Assembly: GCA_026225275.1 (NCBI GenBank)
Contig: JAMFSL010000036.1
Span: 18,925-82,924, forward strand
Direction: 5' to 3'
Length of the DNA stretch: 64,000 bases
From: Puia dinghuensis
Lineage (GTDB): Bacteria > Bacteroidota > Bacteroidia > Chitinophagales > Chitinophagaceae
The stretch's first letter is position 1, and the number at the start of each line of letters is the position of its first letter. This document shows, one piece after another, positions 7,936 through 16,699 of the stretch. The position numbers were made by a program, and so were the translations under genes. Below the pieces are notes generated by a model. It was not told the DNA's origin. It worked only from the letters and a program-made list of their open reading frames with translations, and did no database searches.

Positions 7936-10900
7936 ATGCAATTCAGACCTCATTCCCCACTGTGGGGATTACACAGCCTGCGTGTGTCTACCAAAACCCT
8001 GTTAATCATGAAAATGTACATTGTGCTATTGACGATGACTTGCTTACAGGTAAGCGCCAGGGGCCTCTCGCAGAACGTTACCATCGATGTGACCGACGCC
8101 CCGCTGTCGGCCGTTTTCAAGTCCATCGAACGGCAAACCTCGTTTATTTTCTTCTACAAGCCCGCCCTGCTTCGCGAAGGCCGCAAAGTCACCCTCCATA
8201 CCAAAGACGTACCGGTCAAACAAGTGCTCGATGAATGCTTCAAAGACCAGCCCTTCGTGTACTACGAGGAAGACCGCATCATCACCATCCAACCCAAAGG
8301 GCCGCCTGCGGCGAACCCCGCACCCGGCGACCAGGATAAACTGGCGGCCATACCAATCCACGGTAAGGTGACGGATAGCAGCGGCGTGGCCATCGCCGGC
8401 GTCAGCGTCCGGATCAAAGGCTCGAAAGCCGGCACAATCACCGACGACGACGGCAAATTCACCCTTAACGTAAAAAAGGGCGACGTCCTGCTGTTCAGCT
8501 CACTAGGCTATGAAAGCCGCCAGGTCACCATCGGTAACGATGAAAGCCTGACTATCTCGCTGATCAAAAGTCCCCAGCAACTGACCTCCGTCGTGGTCAC
8601 CGCCCTCGGCATCAAACGCGAAGCCCGGTCCTTGGGTTACGCCACGGCACAGATCGACAACAAAGACCTGAATTCCTCTCAACCTGTCAATATCGCAAAC
8701 GGCATCACCGGCAAGGTCTCGGGCATGGACATCGCCCAGACGAACAGTGGCGTCGATCCCGACAATGTCCGCATCACCCTCCGGGGTAACCGCTCCTTCC
8801 TCGGCAATAACGAACCTCTGCTTGTCGTAGACGGTATTCCGGTGGATATCTCCTACCTCGCCCAGATCAATTCGGCCGATATCGTTAGCGTCAATATCCT
8901 TAAGGGCGCTACCGCCGCCGCCCTCTATGGCAGCAATGCAGCCAATGGGGTGATGATCGTCAATACCCGCACCGGCAGCAAACGGCCCGTTGTCCAATAT
9001 ACCTCTACGGTCACCCTGGACAAAGTTTCGTTCCTTCCAAAAATGCAGGAGTCGTTTGGTTCCGCCTCTAACGAATTTACCGCTATCGATGCTCTTTCAT
9101 ACTCGAATCCTACCAATAACCAGAACGGATTCGTCCCATTCGAAAATCAGGCCTTCGGTTCCCCCTTCGCCAACGGCTCCCCCTTCGGCGGTGACTCGAT
9201 CGTACTGGGTTTCCCGGGACCGGATGGCCAGATCCAGAAAATACCTTATAAAGCCGATCCCAATGGCATCCGCGACTTCTGGAAGACAGGTGTGACGGTC
9301 CGCAATGGCGTGTCCTATTCCCAGGGCGATGAAGACAATACGTTCTTCATCTCTGGCGAGAACATCGAACGCTCGGGCATCGTCCCCAAAGACCATTTCG
9401 CCCGCACCACCTTCCGGATGAACGCATCTAAAAAATTCGGAATTTTCAAGGCTACAGGCAACGTCAGCTACGGTGAATCCGATCTCGACCAGACTGCCGC
9501 CCTCGGCTCCTTCTATTCCAGCATCCAGAACACCGCCCCCGAAGTACCGCTAACGAACTACCAGAATATCACCGCCGTATTCAGTGACTTGAATACTTAT
9601 TTCAATGCCTATGCGGTGAACCCGTACTGGTTCATCAATAACGAAAGGCATACCCGCAATCGTAAAGACCTGCTCGCCAGCGGCGACCTTTCTCTGGACG
9701 CGCTCAAATGGCTGAATATAGACTTCCAGGGTGGTGTCGAAAATTACAATTATACTGAACAGACCGCCGTCGCCGGCTATGAATTCTCCGCCTATGGCCT
9801 GTTCCTGGGCAACACGGCCAATGACCTCAGCGGCAACCAGGCGACCTATTTCGCTAATGTTCCCCCCACCGTCACCTCGGATGATGTCAACAACAGCGAA
9901 CTATACACGAACCTGAAGATCAACCTGCATCATCATTTCGGGAATTTCGGCACGCAGTTGATCCTGGGTAATTCCATTCAACAGATAAATTATAATTATC
10001 TGCAGAACGGCTCTACCACCCTGCTCAATGTCCCCAACTTGTACAATGTTGCCTTCCGCTCCGGTATCCCTTCGGTGACGCAGACGCAATCTCTCAGCCG
10101 CCAGTATGGCAACTATGCCGACCTTAGCATCGACTATAAGAACTTCCTTTTCCTCCACGCCAGCGGCCGCCAGGACAAGACCTCCCTCCTGGATGAAAGT
10201 GACCGAACCTTTTTCTATCCCGGATTCGACGTCTCCGCCGTCTTGAGCGATATCATTGGCGCGCTAAAGGAAAGTAAAGTCATTTCCTATCTGAAAATAA
10301 GAGGCGGTATCACGAAGACCGGCAACGTCAACATTGGTCCCTACCAGGTCCAGAATACCTACAGCATCGGCAACAATTTCCCCTTCGGGCAGACCGCCGG
10401 GTTGACCACCTCCGGCATCTATGCCAAACAGAACCTCAAGCCGGAATTCACCAATTCTAGCGAAGTAGGCGCCGAATTAGGCTTCCTGCAGAATAGAATC
10501 ACTCTTAAGGGAACATACTTCTATGAAAAGACGACCGACGAGACAGTGCCCGTACAGGTATCGAACGCTACCGGCTACAGTACCTACCTCGAGAATCTCG
10601 GTCGCATGGATAACTCCGGTGAGGAAATTGACCTCAATGGCGACATCCTTCGACTACCTAATGGCCTTCGCTGGAATGTCGGCGTCAATTTCACCCACTA
10701 TCACAACGTCGTAAGAAACCTGGGCCCCGTCAATTCCCTTGCCATCCCCAATTCCAATCCCGTCAACAATTCCAATGCTTACGCCGTAGTAGGTCAGCCC
10801 TACCCTGTACTACAGGTGACGGACTGGGCGAAAGATCCGCAAGGTCAGGTCATCGTGAATGCCAACACCGGCCTGCCGCAGCAATCCGCAACGCTCGTCA

Positions 10901-11466
10901 ATTACGGCCCTTCCAATCCTACCCGGGCACTCGGTATCAATACCACGATCTCCTATAAGGGATTCACATTTTCGGCAGTGGCCGAATACCGCGGCGGCAA
11001 TGTGATCTATAATGGTGTCGGTACTGCGCTGGAAGTGAACGGACTGTCGCAACGGTCCGCGATGTTCAACCGGCAACGCTTTGTTTACCCCAATTCTGTC
11101 ATCCAGACGGCACAGGGGACTTACGTTCCCAATACCAACGTTACGGTCAACGATGGCGGCCTGGGATTCTGGGGCATCTACGGCTATTTCCCTGAGTCGA
11201 TGTATGTCACCAGCGCAGCCTTCTGGACGCTCCGCAACGCCAGCCTGTCCTACGACCTTCCCCAACGCCTGATCAGTCACATCAATCCTGTAAAGGCCGT
11301 GTCGATTGGGATACTGGGCTCCAACCTGCTGCTCCTGGTCCCTAAGCAGAATACCTGGACGGATCCTGAATTCAGCGAAGACACCGGAAATGCGACGGGT
11401 ACGAACAGCACGAACCAGGCGCCTCCTACCCGCACCTTTGGCGCAAATCTCAAGGTCACTTTTTAA
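7936..11466 (+). CDS. SusC/RagA family TonB-linked outer-membrane protein with N-terminal STN signalling domain
   Basis: Full-length (1176 residues). The first Met at 7936 gives the long N-terminus usual for sigma-linked SusC proteins, with the hydrophobic signal starting about residue 25 (MKMYIVLLTMTCLQVSARG). The domain order is: STN (about 48-115, NVTIDVTDAPLSAVFKSIER), CarboxypepD_reg-like domain (about 133-210, IHGKVTDSSGVAIAGVSVRI), TonB plug (about 215-345, ITGKVSGMDIAQTNSGVDP and NEPLLVVDGIPVD), then the barrel to the terminal KVTF. The STN domain lets the transporter report substrate binding to FecR, so this protein is both importer and sensor. The SusD gene follows 20 bases downstream. 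There is no glycosidase directly in this unit, so the substrate cannot be named. Confidence 0.96.
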   Translation: MQFRPHSPLWGLHSLRVSTKTLLIMKMYIVLLTMTCLQVSARGLSQNVTIDVTDAPLSAVFKSIERQTSFIFFYKPALLREGRKVTLHTKDVPVKQVLDECFKDQPFVYYEEDRIITIQPKGPPAANPAPGDQDKLAAIPIHGKVTDSSGVAIAGVSVRIKGSKAGTITDDDGKFTLNVKKGDVLLFSSLGYESRQVTIGNDESLTISLIKSPQQLTSVVVTALGIKREARSLGYATAQIDNKDLNSSQPVNIANGITGKVSGMDIAQTNSGVDPDNVRITLRGNRSFLGNNEPLLVVDGIPVDISYLAQINSADIVSVNILKGATAAALYGSNAANGVMIVNTRTGSKRPVVQYTSTVTLDKVSFLPKMQESFGSASNEFTAIDALSYSNPTNNQNGFVPFENQAFGSPFANGSPFGGDSIVLGFPGPDGQIQKIPYKADPNGIRDFWKTGVTVRNGVSYSQGDEDNTFFISGENIERSGIVPKDHFARTTFRMNASKKFGIFKATGNVSYGESDLDQTAALGSFYSSIQNTAPEVPLTNYQNITAVFSDLNTYFNAYAVNPYWFINNERHTRNRKDLLASGDLSLDALKWLNIDFQGGVENYNYTEQTAVAGYEFSAYGLFLGNTANDLSGNQATYFANVPPTVTSDDVNNSELYTNLKINLHHHFGNFGTQLILGNSIQQINYNYLQNGSTTLLNVPNLYNVAFRSGIPSVTQTQSLSRQYGNYADLSIDYKNFLFLHASGRQDKTSLLDESDRTFFYPGFDVSAVLSDIIGALKESKVISYLKIRGGITKTGNVNIGPYQVQNTYSIGNNFPFGQTAGLTTSGIYAKQNLKPEFTNSSEVGAELGFLQNRITLKGTYFYEKTTDETVPVQVSNATGYSTYLENLGRMDNSGEEIDLNGDILRLPNGLRWNVGVNFTHYHNVVRNLGPVNSLAIPNSNPVNNSNAYAVVGQPYPVLQVTDWAKDPQGQVIVNANTGLPQQSATLVNYGPSNPTRALGINTTISYKGFTFSAVAEYRGGNVIYNGVGTALEVNGLSQRSAMFNRQRFVYPNSVIQTAQGTYVPNTNVTVNDGGLGFWGIYGYFPESMYVTSAAFWTLRNASLSYDLPQRLISHINPVKAVSIGILGSNLLLLVPKQNTWTDPEFSEDTGNATGTNSTNQAPPTRTFGANLKVTF

Positions 11467-11486
11467 AACCTTTAAACGATCAAAGC

Positions 11487-13049
11487 ATGAAAACATTCAT
11501 TATAGTCCTGATAGGTTTGACAGCACCAGCCCTCCTCAGCAGTTGCGGCAAGGGATACCTCAATGTCAATAATAATCCCAACGCCCCTACCACCGGCGCC
11601 TCGGTCCTCATCCTGACGAACGCCCAGGTCCAGACGGCAGACATCATCGATTCGACTTTCTTCGAGCTTAATTATTATATGGATTACACCTCACTGGTAT
11701 ACCTGCTGCTCAATTATGCCAGGAACAATATCACCAGCGCTGACTTTTCAGCCGTCTGGTCGGAGTCCTACCACAACCTGCAGGATTATCGCTCTGTAGA
11801 ACAGAACTCCGTAGGCGAGCCTTTCCTGAAAGGTATCGCCAAGACGATGGAGGCGCTGGACTTCCAGATGCTGGTAGATGCCTATAACAATGTGCCCTAC
11901 ACACAAGCACTCCAACTATCCGGCGGTATTACTAATCCTGCCTATGATTCAGGGCAGGTCGTTTACAATGGCTGCCTCGCCAAACTGGATTCGGCTATAG
12001 CCATTTTCGAGAGCGATAGCGTCACAGGTTTGGGGGCTTACAATCCCGGCACTGCCGACGTCATGTTCCAGGGCAACGCATCCTCCTGGGTCCGGCTGGC
12101 TAACACGCTGAAGCTGCGGCTGATCCTGCACGAGATCAATGTCACCTCACAGGCCTCGGTCATCCAGGCCGAAGCTGCTAAAATAGCCGCCGACCCGAAT
12201 GGCTGCATCGGCGCGGGACAGACGGCCTTTCTCAACCCGGGCTACGCCACAGATTTACAGGGACATTTCAATCCGCTGTGGAGCGCCATGGGCTACACCA
12301 TCAACGGTACGGTATCGAATAACGAACAACGGGCCAATACCTACGTGATGGCGAAGCTCAAAGGATTTAACGATCCCCGGACACCTTACCTTTATTGCTC
12401 GACTACCGCGGGACAGGTGGAGGGCAATCCCACCGGTGATCCCAACAACGCCAATGCCACCTACGTAGGCAGCGGCCCCGGCCCCAGCGCCACCAACCTG
12501 AATCCTCCGCCATTCGCCATCAGTGGACCAACGAACTATGGCATCCTGCAAAGTCCTACTATGCCGGCTATTATCTTCTCCTCCTGGGAGAGCCTTTTCC
12601 TGCAGGCGGAGGCGACGGAACGGGGACTGCTGCCCGGCGGCGATGCGGCAGCGATGAATTATTATCAGCAGGCGATCACCGAGCATTTCAAGTACCTCAA
12701 CGTATACACGGACGGGGTGACGACCGGCGATGCAGCAACCTTTGCCGCGGCGTATTATTCGCAGAATATTCCCAATGTGGGCTGGTCGGCCAGCACGGAC
12801 AAACTACAGGCCATCATCAATCAGAAATACATCGCTCTCTGCTATACGAATGTGGAGGAGGCCTGGACGGATTACCGGCGCACCGGCTTCCCTTCGGATC
12901 TGGCAGTGTCCAATGATCCGGCCGTACTGTATCCTCACGTTCTGCGCTTCATTTACCCGCAGACGGAATACGATGCCAATGCAGCCAATGTGGCCCTGCA
13001 AGGGACGGTAACGCCGATTTCCCCGGTGATCTTTTGGATGAATAATTAA
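11487..13049 (+). CDS. SusD/RagB family outer-membrane lipoprotein (SusD-like_2 type)
   Basis: 520 residues with a clear lipoprotein signal (MKTFIIVLIGLTAPALLSSC, Cys20) followed by GYLNVNNNPNAPT, the usual mature start of the SusD-like_2 subfamily. Further family marks are the central DFQMLVDAYNNVPYTQAL helix, the PAIIFSSWESLFLQAEATER segment, and the late INQKYIALCYTNVEEAWTDY motif. It pairs with the STN-type SusC just upstream, and a DUF1735 lipoprotein gene follows 20 bases later, so the three were probably transcribed together. It would bind the substrate at the cell surface. Substrate unknown. Confidence 0.95.
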   Translation: MKTFIIVLIGLTAPALLSSCGKGYLNVNNNPNAPTTGASVLILTNAQVQTADIIDSTFFELNYYMDYTSLVYLLLNYARNNITSADFSAVWSESYHNLQDYRSVEQNSVGEPFLKGIAKTMEALDFQMLVDAYNNVPYTQALQLSGGITNPAYDSGQVVYNGCLAKLDSAIAIFESDSVTGLGAYNPGTADVMFQGNASSWVRLANTLKLRLILHEINVTSQASVIQAEAAKIAADPNGCIGAGQTAFLNPGYATDLQGHFNPLWSAMGYTINGTVSNNEQRANTYVMAKLKGFNDPRTPYLYCSTTAGQVEGNPTGDPNNANATYVGSGPGPSATNLNPPPFAISGPTNYGILQSPTMPAIIFSSWESLFLQAEATERGLLPGGDAAAMNYYQQAITEHFKYLNVYTDGVTTGDAATFAAAYYSQNIPNVGWSASTDKLQAIINQKYIALCYTNVEEAWTDYRRTGFPSDLAVSNDPAVLYPHVLRFIYPQTEYDANAANVALQGTVTPISPVIFWMNN

Positions 13050-13069
13050 CCCTCTTAATTGTCATTAAC

Positions 13070-14038
13070 ATGAATAAAGTCATTTCCCTTCGTTTACTCC
13101 CGGCCTTCCTGCTGCTATCGCTTAGCGGCTGCTTCAAGAGTGCCCCGGGTACCACTGACTTCAACACGGTCAAAGCCGTGATCGAACAGCTGAATAGCCA
13201 GAATTATATCACGACCGCCAATAACGCCGGCGCCAATACCTACCCCTATTTCATGCAGGTACGCGTAGACAGCACCCATATCGGCATGGACTCTATTACG
13301 GTCAATATCGGCGGCCCGCTCATCGGCAAAGACATCACGGTGACGATGGGTCTCGATACGGCCGACTTCAACACCTTCAACGCCCTCAACAATAACAAAT
13401 ACAGCATCCTGCCGGCATCCTCGTACAGCTGGACAAACGGCAACACTGTCGTCATCAAAGCTAACACGCAGTCATCTCAGATCTACCTGACATTCAAGAC
13501 TAACCTGATAGATTTTACCAAGTCTTACATTCTGCCGATCACCATCACCGACGCAAACGGCGAGACGATCAGCGGCAACTATGGAGCCACCATGTACACG
13601 ATCATCCCGGGCAATCAATATATCGGACTGTATCATTCTGTCGGCCAAAGGGTCATCCAGGGCACATCCACTACCGCAACTATCGACGATTTGAAATATC
13701 TTTATGATATCTCTGCCTTCTACGTGTCTCAGGGTAGCTTCCCGACATCTGGTTACGGGCCGGCTGCCCTGGTGCCCAATGCTGTGGTCACGAACTGCGC
13801 CGACCAGTCGGTCTACACGTCTATCGGCGAGCAGATGGACCTGATCGTCAATCCGGACAACAGCGTGACAGTGACAAATGATACTTTGTATGGATTTGGT
13901 AAAGACACCTACTTGCTGCACTCGGGTAGCTCGTCCTATGATCCTGCAAAGCACGTTTTCACGCTCAGCTATGGATTCGTCGACCCTTTTTCCGGGGATA
14001 GCTCAGTGGTGTCGGAAGTGATGACGAGACTGGATTAA
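13070..14038 (+). CDS. DUF1735 domain lipoprotein, probable surface substrate-binding accessory protein
   Basis: 322 residues with a lipoprotein signal (MNKVISLRLLPAFLLLSLSG, Cys21). Residues about 60-180 read as a DUF1735 domain, an immunoglobulin-like beta-sandwich found in lipoproteins encoded after SusD in Bacteroidota loci: the long beta-rich run DSITVNIGGPLIGKDITVTM, then SYILPITITDANGETISGNY. The rest (about 185-322) has short beta strands ending in FTLSYGFVDPFSGDS, probably a second small beta domain. Position behind SusC and SusD suggests it is a surface glycan- or protein-binding accessory protein; binding has not been shown from sequence. The end of the gene overlaps a small palindrome TTAAGTACTTAA (14035-14046). 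Confidence 0.85.
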   Translation: MNKVISLRLLPAFLLLSLSGCFKSAPGTTDFNTVKAVIEQLNSQNYITTANNAGANTYPYFMQVRVDSTHIGMDSITVNIGGPLIGKDITVTMGLDTADFNTFNALNNNKYSILPASSYSWTNGNTVVIKANTQSSQIYLTFKTNLIDFTKSYILPITITDANGETISGNYGATMYTIIPGNQYIGLYHSVGQRVIQGTSTTATIDDLKYLYDISAFYVSQGSFPTSGYGPAALVPNAVVTNCADQSVYTSIGEQMDLIVNPDNSVTVTNDTLYGFGKDTYLLHSGSSSYDPAKHVFTLSYGFVDPFSGDSSVVSEVMTRLD

Positions 14039-14063
14039 GTACTTAACCTAATAAAAAAACCAA

Positions 14064-14966
14064 ATGAGATTGCACGCCTTCCAATTGCACACTCTTCTGA
14101 GAAAATTGCCTATCCTCATCCTGTCGGCCATGCCCATTCTCCTCCTGTCTTCGATCGCAACCGCCCAAACGTCCGCACAGACCCGGACTCCGGCGCAAGT
14201 CTCTTATGGCAACAACCCCGCAGCAGGCCACTATCTTCAGACCCGCGGGTTCAAATTATATTATGAAGTTTATGGTAAGGGCGCCCCTTTGCTGCTGTTT
14301 CACGGCAATGGGGCGTCCATCTCCAGTATGGGCAATCAGATCCCTTACTTTTCCCGGGATTACCAGGTCATCGCCATCGATACCCGGGCCCATGGCAAAT
14401 CCAAAAACCCATCGGATTCCCTCACCTTCGAACAGATCGTGGATGATTTCAATGCATTGCTGGATACACTCCACCTGGATAGCTGTTATGTCATTGGCTG
14501 GAGCGACGGCGGTATCGACGCCCTCCTGCTGGCCATCCGTCACCCTGACAAAGTAAAAAAGATGGCCTTCACCGGCGCCAATCTATGGCCCGACACCACC
14601 GGCCTCACGCCGTTTGTATGGAATTCGATTGAACAGGGAAATATCGCCCTCCACAAGCAATCGCCAACACCCGAAGTCAAAAGGCAGCTCCAGATATCCG
14701 ACCTGGACTACTATCAACCTCATATCACCCTCGACCAGTTGCATCACATCACTTGCCCAACACTGGTCATCGGCGGCGACCACGATGCCATCCCGGTCCT
14801 GCACACGGTCCTCATTGCACAGAATATCCCGCAGTCCTATCTCTGGATCGTACCGAACTCAGGCCATTCGGTCCCGGTATTCAAAAAGGATCAGTTCAAT
14901 TCGCTGATCCATGATTTCTTTGCCAAACCGTACCGGAAGATCGAAGGAGCCGCGACATTCCAATAA
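14064..14966 (+). CDS. Secreted alpha/beta-fold hydrolase
   Basis: 300 residues with an N-terminal signal (about residues 13-36, LPILILSAMPILLLSSIATA) that sends it to the periplasm or outside. The fold is visible from GAPLLLFHGNGASISSM (oxyanion region), the nucleophile elbow GWSDGG (Ser), an Asp in GGDHDAIP and the His in NSGHSVP. The last gene of the sigma-FecR-SusCD-DUF1735 run, 25 bases after it, so probably co-transcribed. It may be an esterase removing acyl groups from the imported glycan, but the family is too broad to give a substrate. It ends 7 bases from the stop of the convergent gene. Confidence 0.87.
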   Translation: MRLHAFQLHTLLRKLPILILSAMPILLLSSIATAQTSAQTRTPAQVSYGNNPAAGHYLQTRGFKLYYEVYGKGAPLLLFHGNGASISSMGNQIPYFSRDYQVIAIDTRAHGKSKNPSDSLTFEQIVDDFNALLDTLHLDSCYVIGWSDGGIDALLLAIRHPDKVKKMAFTGANLWPDTTGLTPFVWNSIEQGNIALHKQSPTPEVKRQLQISDLDYYQPHITLDQLHHITCPTLVIGGDHDAIPVLHTVLIAQNIPQSYLWIVPNSGHSVPVFKKDQFNSLIHDFFAKPYRKIEGAATFQ

Positions 14967-14973
14967 CGCCCCC

Positions 14974-15765
14974 CTATTTCACCGCCCCCGCGGCATTCTC
15001 CAACACCACATTGGACAACACCGCCGTATCAGCCTTCGCCGGCAAATGCGAGCAAAAACCTATGCCCACATAAAAGGGAGCGTCAATCTGCAACTGTACC
15101 GGATCCCCTACCTGGTGCATCGGTTCCCCATGCATGCTGATCCATACGGTAAAGGCATCCCCCTGCTTTTGGATTCCGATCCGCTTTGCCAGACCCATAT
15201 TCAGGCTGTCCGTGGAATGATCCTTCCGGTGATTGACCCTCTCTTCCTTCATCATCGAATCCACATAAGGACGCCATGCCAGGTGCATCAGCCCGGCGCC
15301 ATGCAATGCCACCACCATCTCCTTGGAATCGTCGTTAAGGCTCTGCCGGATGACCAGGATAGCCTTCCGGTCATTATAGCCTGCCGTGTCGGGGAAGGCA
15401 ACATCCGCCGCCAGCGACACATCACCGGACATCTTCTTCCAAACGTACCGGAACTCATCCCGTTGATACCATACGTTATACCCCGCTGAGACAATGGTAT
15501 ACTGACCCGTCGCAGCATCATAGCTGGACGATCCGGGCACCAGCGCCGACCCTACATCGGTCTGACCTTTGAAAATGCCGAGCTTCTTGTTCTCCGTCTT
15601 GGCAGGCCGGTGAAAATCCAGGGGAGGAGGGACTTGCTTATGAGTCGCAGATCCGGGCAATGCCCAATCCGGCACTTCCACACCCGAAGGGGATGTTTGC
15701 GCAAAGGTAGCAGAGGTGGCACTGAATAATAATAAGACAATGGACAGAAAAGACAATTTTTTCAT
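14974..15765 (-). CDS. Secreted protein of unknown function with a DUF1349-like beta-sandwich
   Basis: The start at 15765 (MKKLSFLSIVLLLFSATSAT) gives a clean signal peptide; an upstream in-frame start at 15798 would bury it. The mature part (about residues 25-263) is beta-rich and has the pattern of concanavalin-like DUF1349 proteins that measure or bind small sugar ligands: IVSAGYNVWYQRDEFRYVWK, then KAILVIRQSLNDDSKEMVVA and YVGIGFCSHLPAKADTAVLS near the end. No catalytic motif is visible. Related proteins in the phylum are annotated only as hypothetical or TolB-like. It stands alone on the minus strand between two plus-strand units. Function unknown. Confidence 0.72.
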   Translation of the reverse strand: MKKLSFLSIVLLLFSATSATFAQTSPSGVEVPDWALPGSATHKQVPPPLDFHRPAKTENKKLGIFKGQTDVGSALVPGSSSYDAATGQYTIVSAGYNVWYQRDEFRYVWKKMSGDVSLAADVAFPDTAGYNDRKAILVIRQSLNDDSKEMVVALHGAGLMHLAWRPYVDSMMKEERVNHRKDHSTDSLNMGLAKRIGIQKQGDAFTVWISMHGEPMHQVGDPVQLQIDAPFYVGIGFCSHLPAKADTAVLSNVVLENAAGAVK

Positions 15766-15900
15766 GTGGCAATTTTTATTGATGAAACTCATGCACAAAT
15801 AAAACTAACCCCTAATAACCGCTTTTGCCTGTTTAGTCCTACATCAATACTACATCATATCGCAATAACCCTATCTCTTTACTACATCACCTCCGGGTGC

Positions 15901-16362
15901 CTACTCCAGCTTTTTCAGCTCCTGCTCCATTTCCCTCCTGATCGCATGTTCATTATGCTGCTCATCAATAGAATGCGATTCGGTCAGCGTCCCCTGCTTC
16001 TTCGCAAATTCACTCAGCTTGGTATAGTATTTCTGGATGACCTTCAACTCCTCCTCTGTCATCCCCTCCACGTTCACCAGCCTGTTACTGGCCGAACTAT
16101 GCGCCGCCACCAGCTCGTTCAATTTCAACTGTATCGCCAGTGAATCCTTATTCTGCGTTTTCTGAATCAGAAAGACCATGAGAATGGTAAAGACGCTGGA
16201 CAGCGTTTGGATGATCATTGCCCACTTCTCGGAAAAATGAAAAAAAAGCCCGCTTACCGCCCAAACCCCCACGACAAAAAAACTGCATATGAGCGCCACA
16301 TTGCTGCCGGCTACGTCAATGATCTTCAACGCGAGGTTCTCTACCCTTTTTGAAATGTGCAT
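15901..16362 (-). CDS. Low-affinity iron permease family (Fet4-like) small membrane protein
   Basis: 153 residues with two membrane spans (about 22-44, NVALICSFFVVGVWAVSGLF, and about 48-66, AMIIQTLSSVFTILMVFLI), then a charged cytoplasmic tail with the QKTQNKDSLAIQLKLNELV signature and EGMTEEELKVIQKYYTKL. This matches the bacterial half-size members of the Iron_permease family (PF04120). Despite the name, transport by these short proteins has not been well shown, so the role is an inference from the family. Gene is single. Confidence 0.85.
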   Translation of the reverse strand: MHISKRVENLALKIIDVAGSNVALICSFFVVGVWAVSGLFFHFSEKWAMIIQTLSSVFTILMVFLIQKTQNKDSLAIQLKLNELVAAHSSASNRLVNVEGMTEEELKVIQKYYTKLSEFAKKQGTLTESHSIDEQHNEHAIRREMEQELKKLE

Positions 16363-16404
16363 GGTATGGGTTTTGATTAAGTACAGGTATAATAAGCATT
16401 ATTT

Positions 16405-16599
16405 ATGCCGAAACCCATAGACCCAACATCCCCGGATCACCACGTCCGCACCGCGAACCGGCTCCTACTCGTCGCAGCCAGATTCAGTTGGTCAGCCTTC
16501 AAACTCATTGTCAAAACCGCCATTCGTATTCCCCGGCTCTTTGTCCATTCGAACACCCGGCCTCAACCACATGATCTGCCTAATACCCCCAAAAACTAG
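16405..16599 (+). CDS. Small hypothetical protein (64 residues)
   Basis: A short reading frame starting with ATG 42 bases from the divergent iron-permease-like gene. The middle (about residues 18-48, RLLLVAARFSWSAFKLIVKT) is an amphipathic or hydrophobic, Arg/Lys-rich helix, with a Pro-rich tail; it could attach to the membrane. I do not recognise a family. A 7-4-7 inverted repeat begins at its stop codon. Coding status is uncertain; the length and absence of overlap with another gene are the only support. Confidence 0.4.
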   Translation: MPKPIDPTSPDHHVRTANRLLLVAARFSWSAFKLIVKTAIRIPRLFVHSNTRPQPHDLPNTPKN

Positions 16600-16615
16600 T
16601 GTAAACCCTTACACT
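16598..16615. repeat. Perfect 7-4-7 inverted repeat upstream of the T9SS cargo gene
   Basis: AGTGTAA (16598-16604), spacer ACCC, TTACACT (16609-16615). It lies between the 64-residue ORF and the secreted protein gene at 16700. There is no T tract after it, so it looks more like an operator than a terminator. No regulator can be assigned. Confidence 0.45.
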
Positions 16616-16699
16616 TTCCCTAGGGGCAAAGCTTAAAAAAAGCCCCCGCAGCGCAATAATATACCATATTTTGACGATATATAGCCGTCCCTAAAAGCA

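Noticed and set aside
14035..14046. Palindrome TTAAGTACTTAA at the DUF1735 stop codon
   Set aside because: Perfect but short and without a loop or T tract; too weak to call a terminator or operator.
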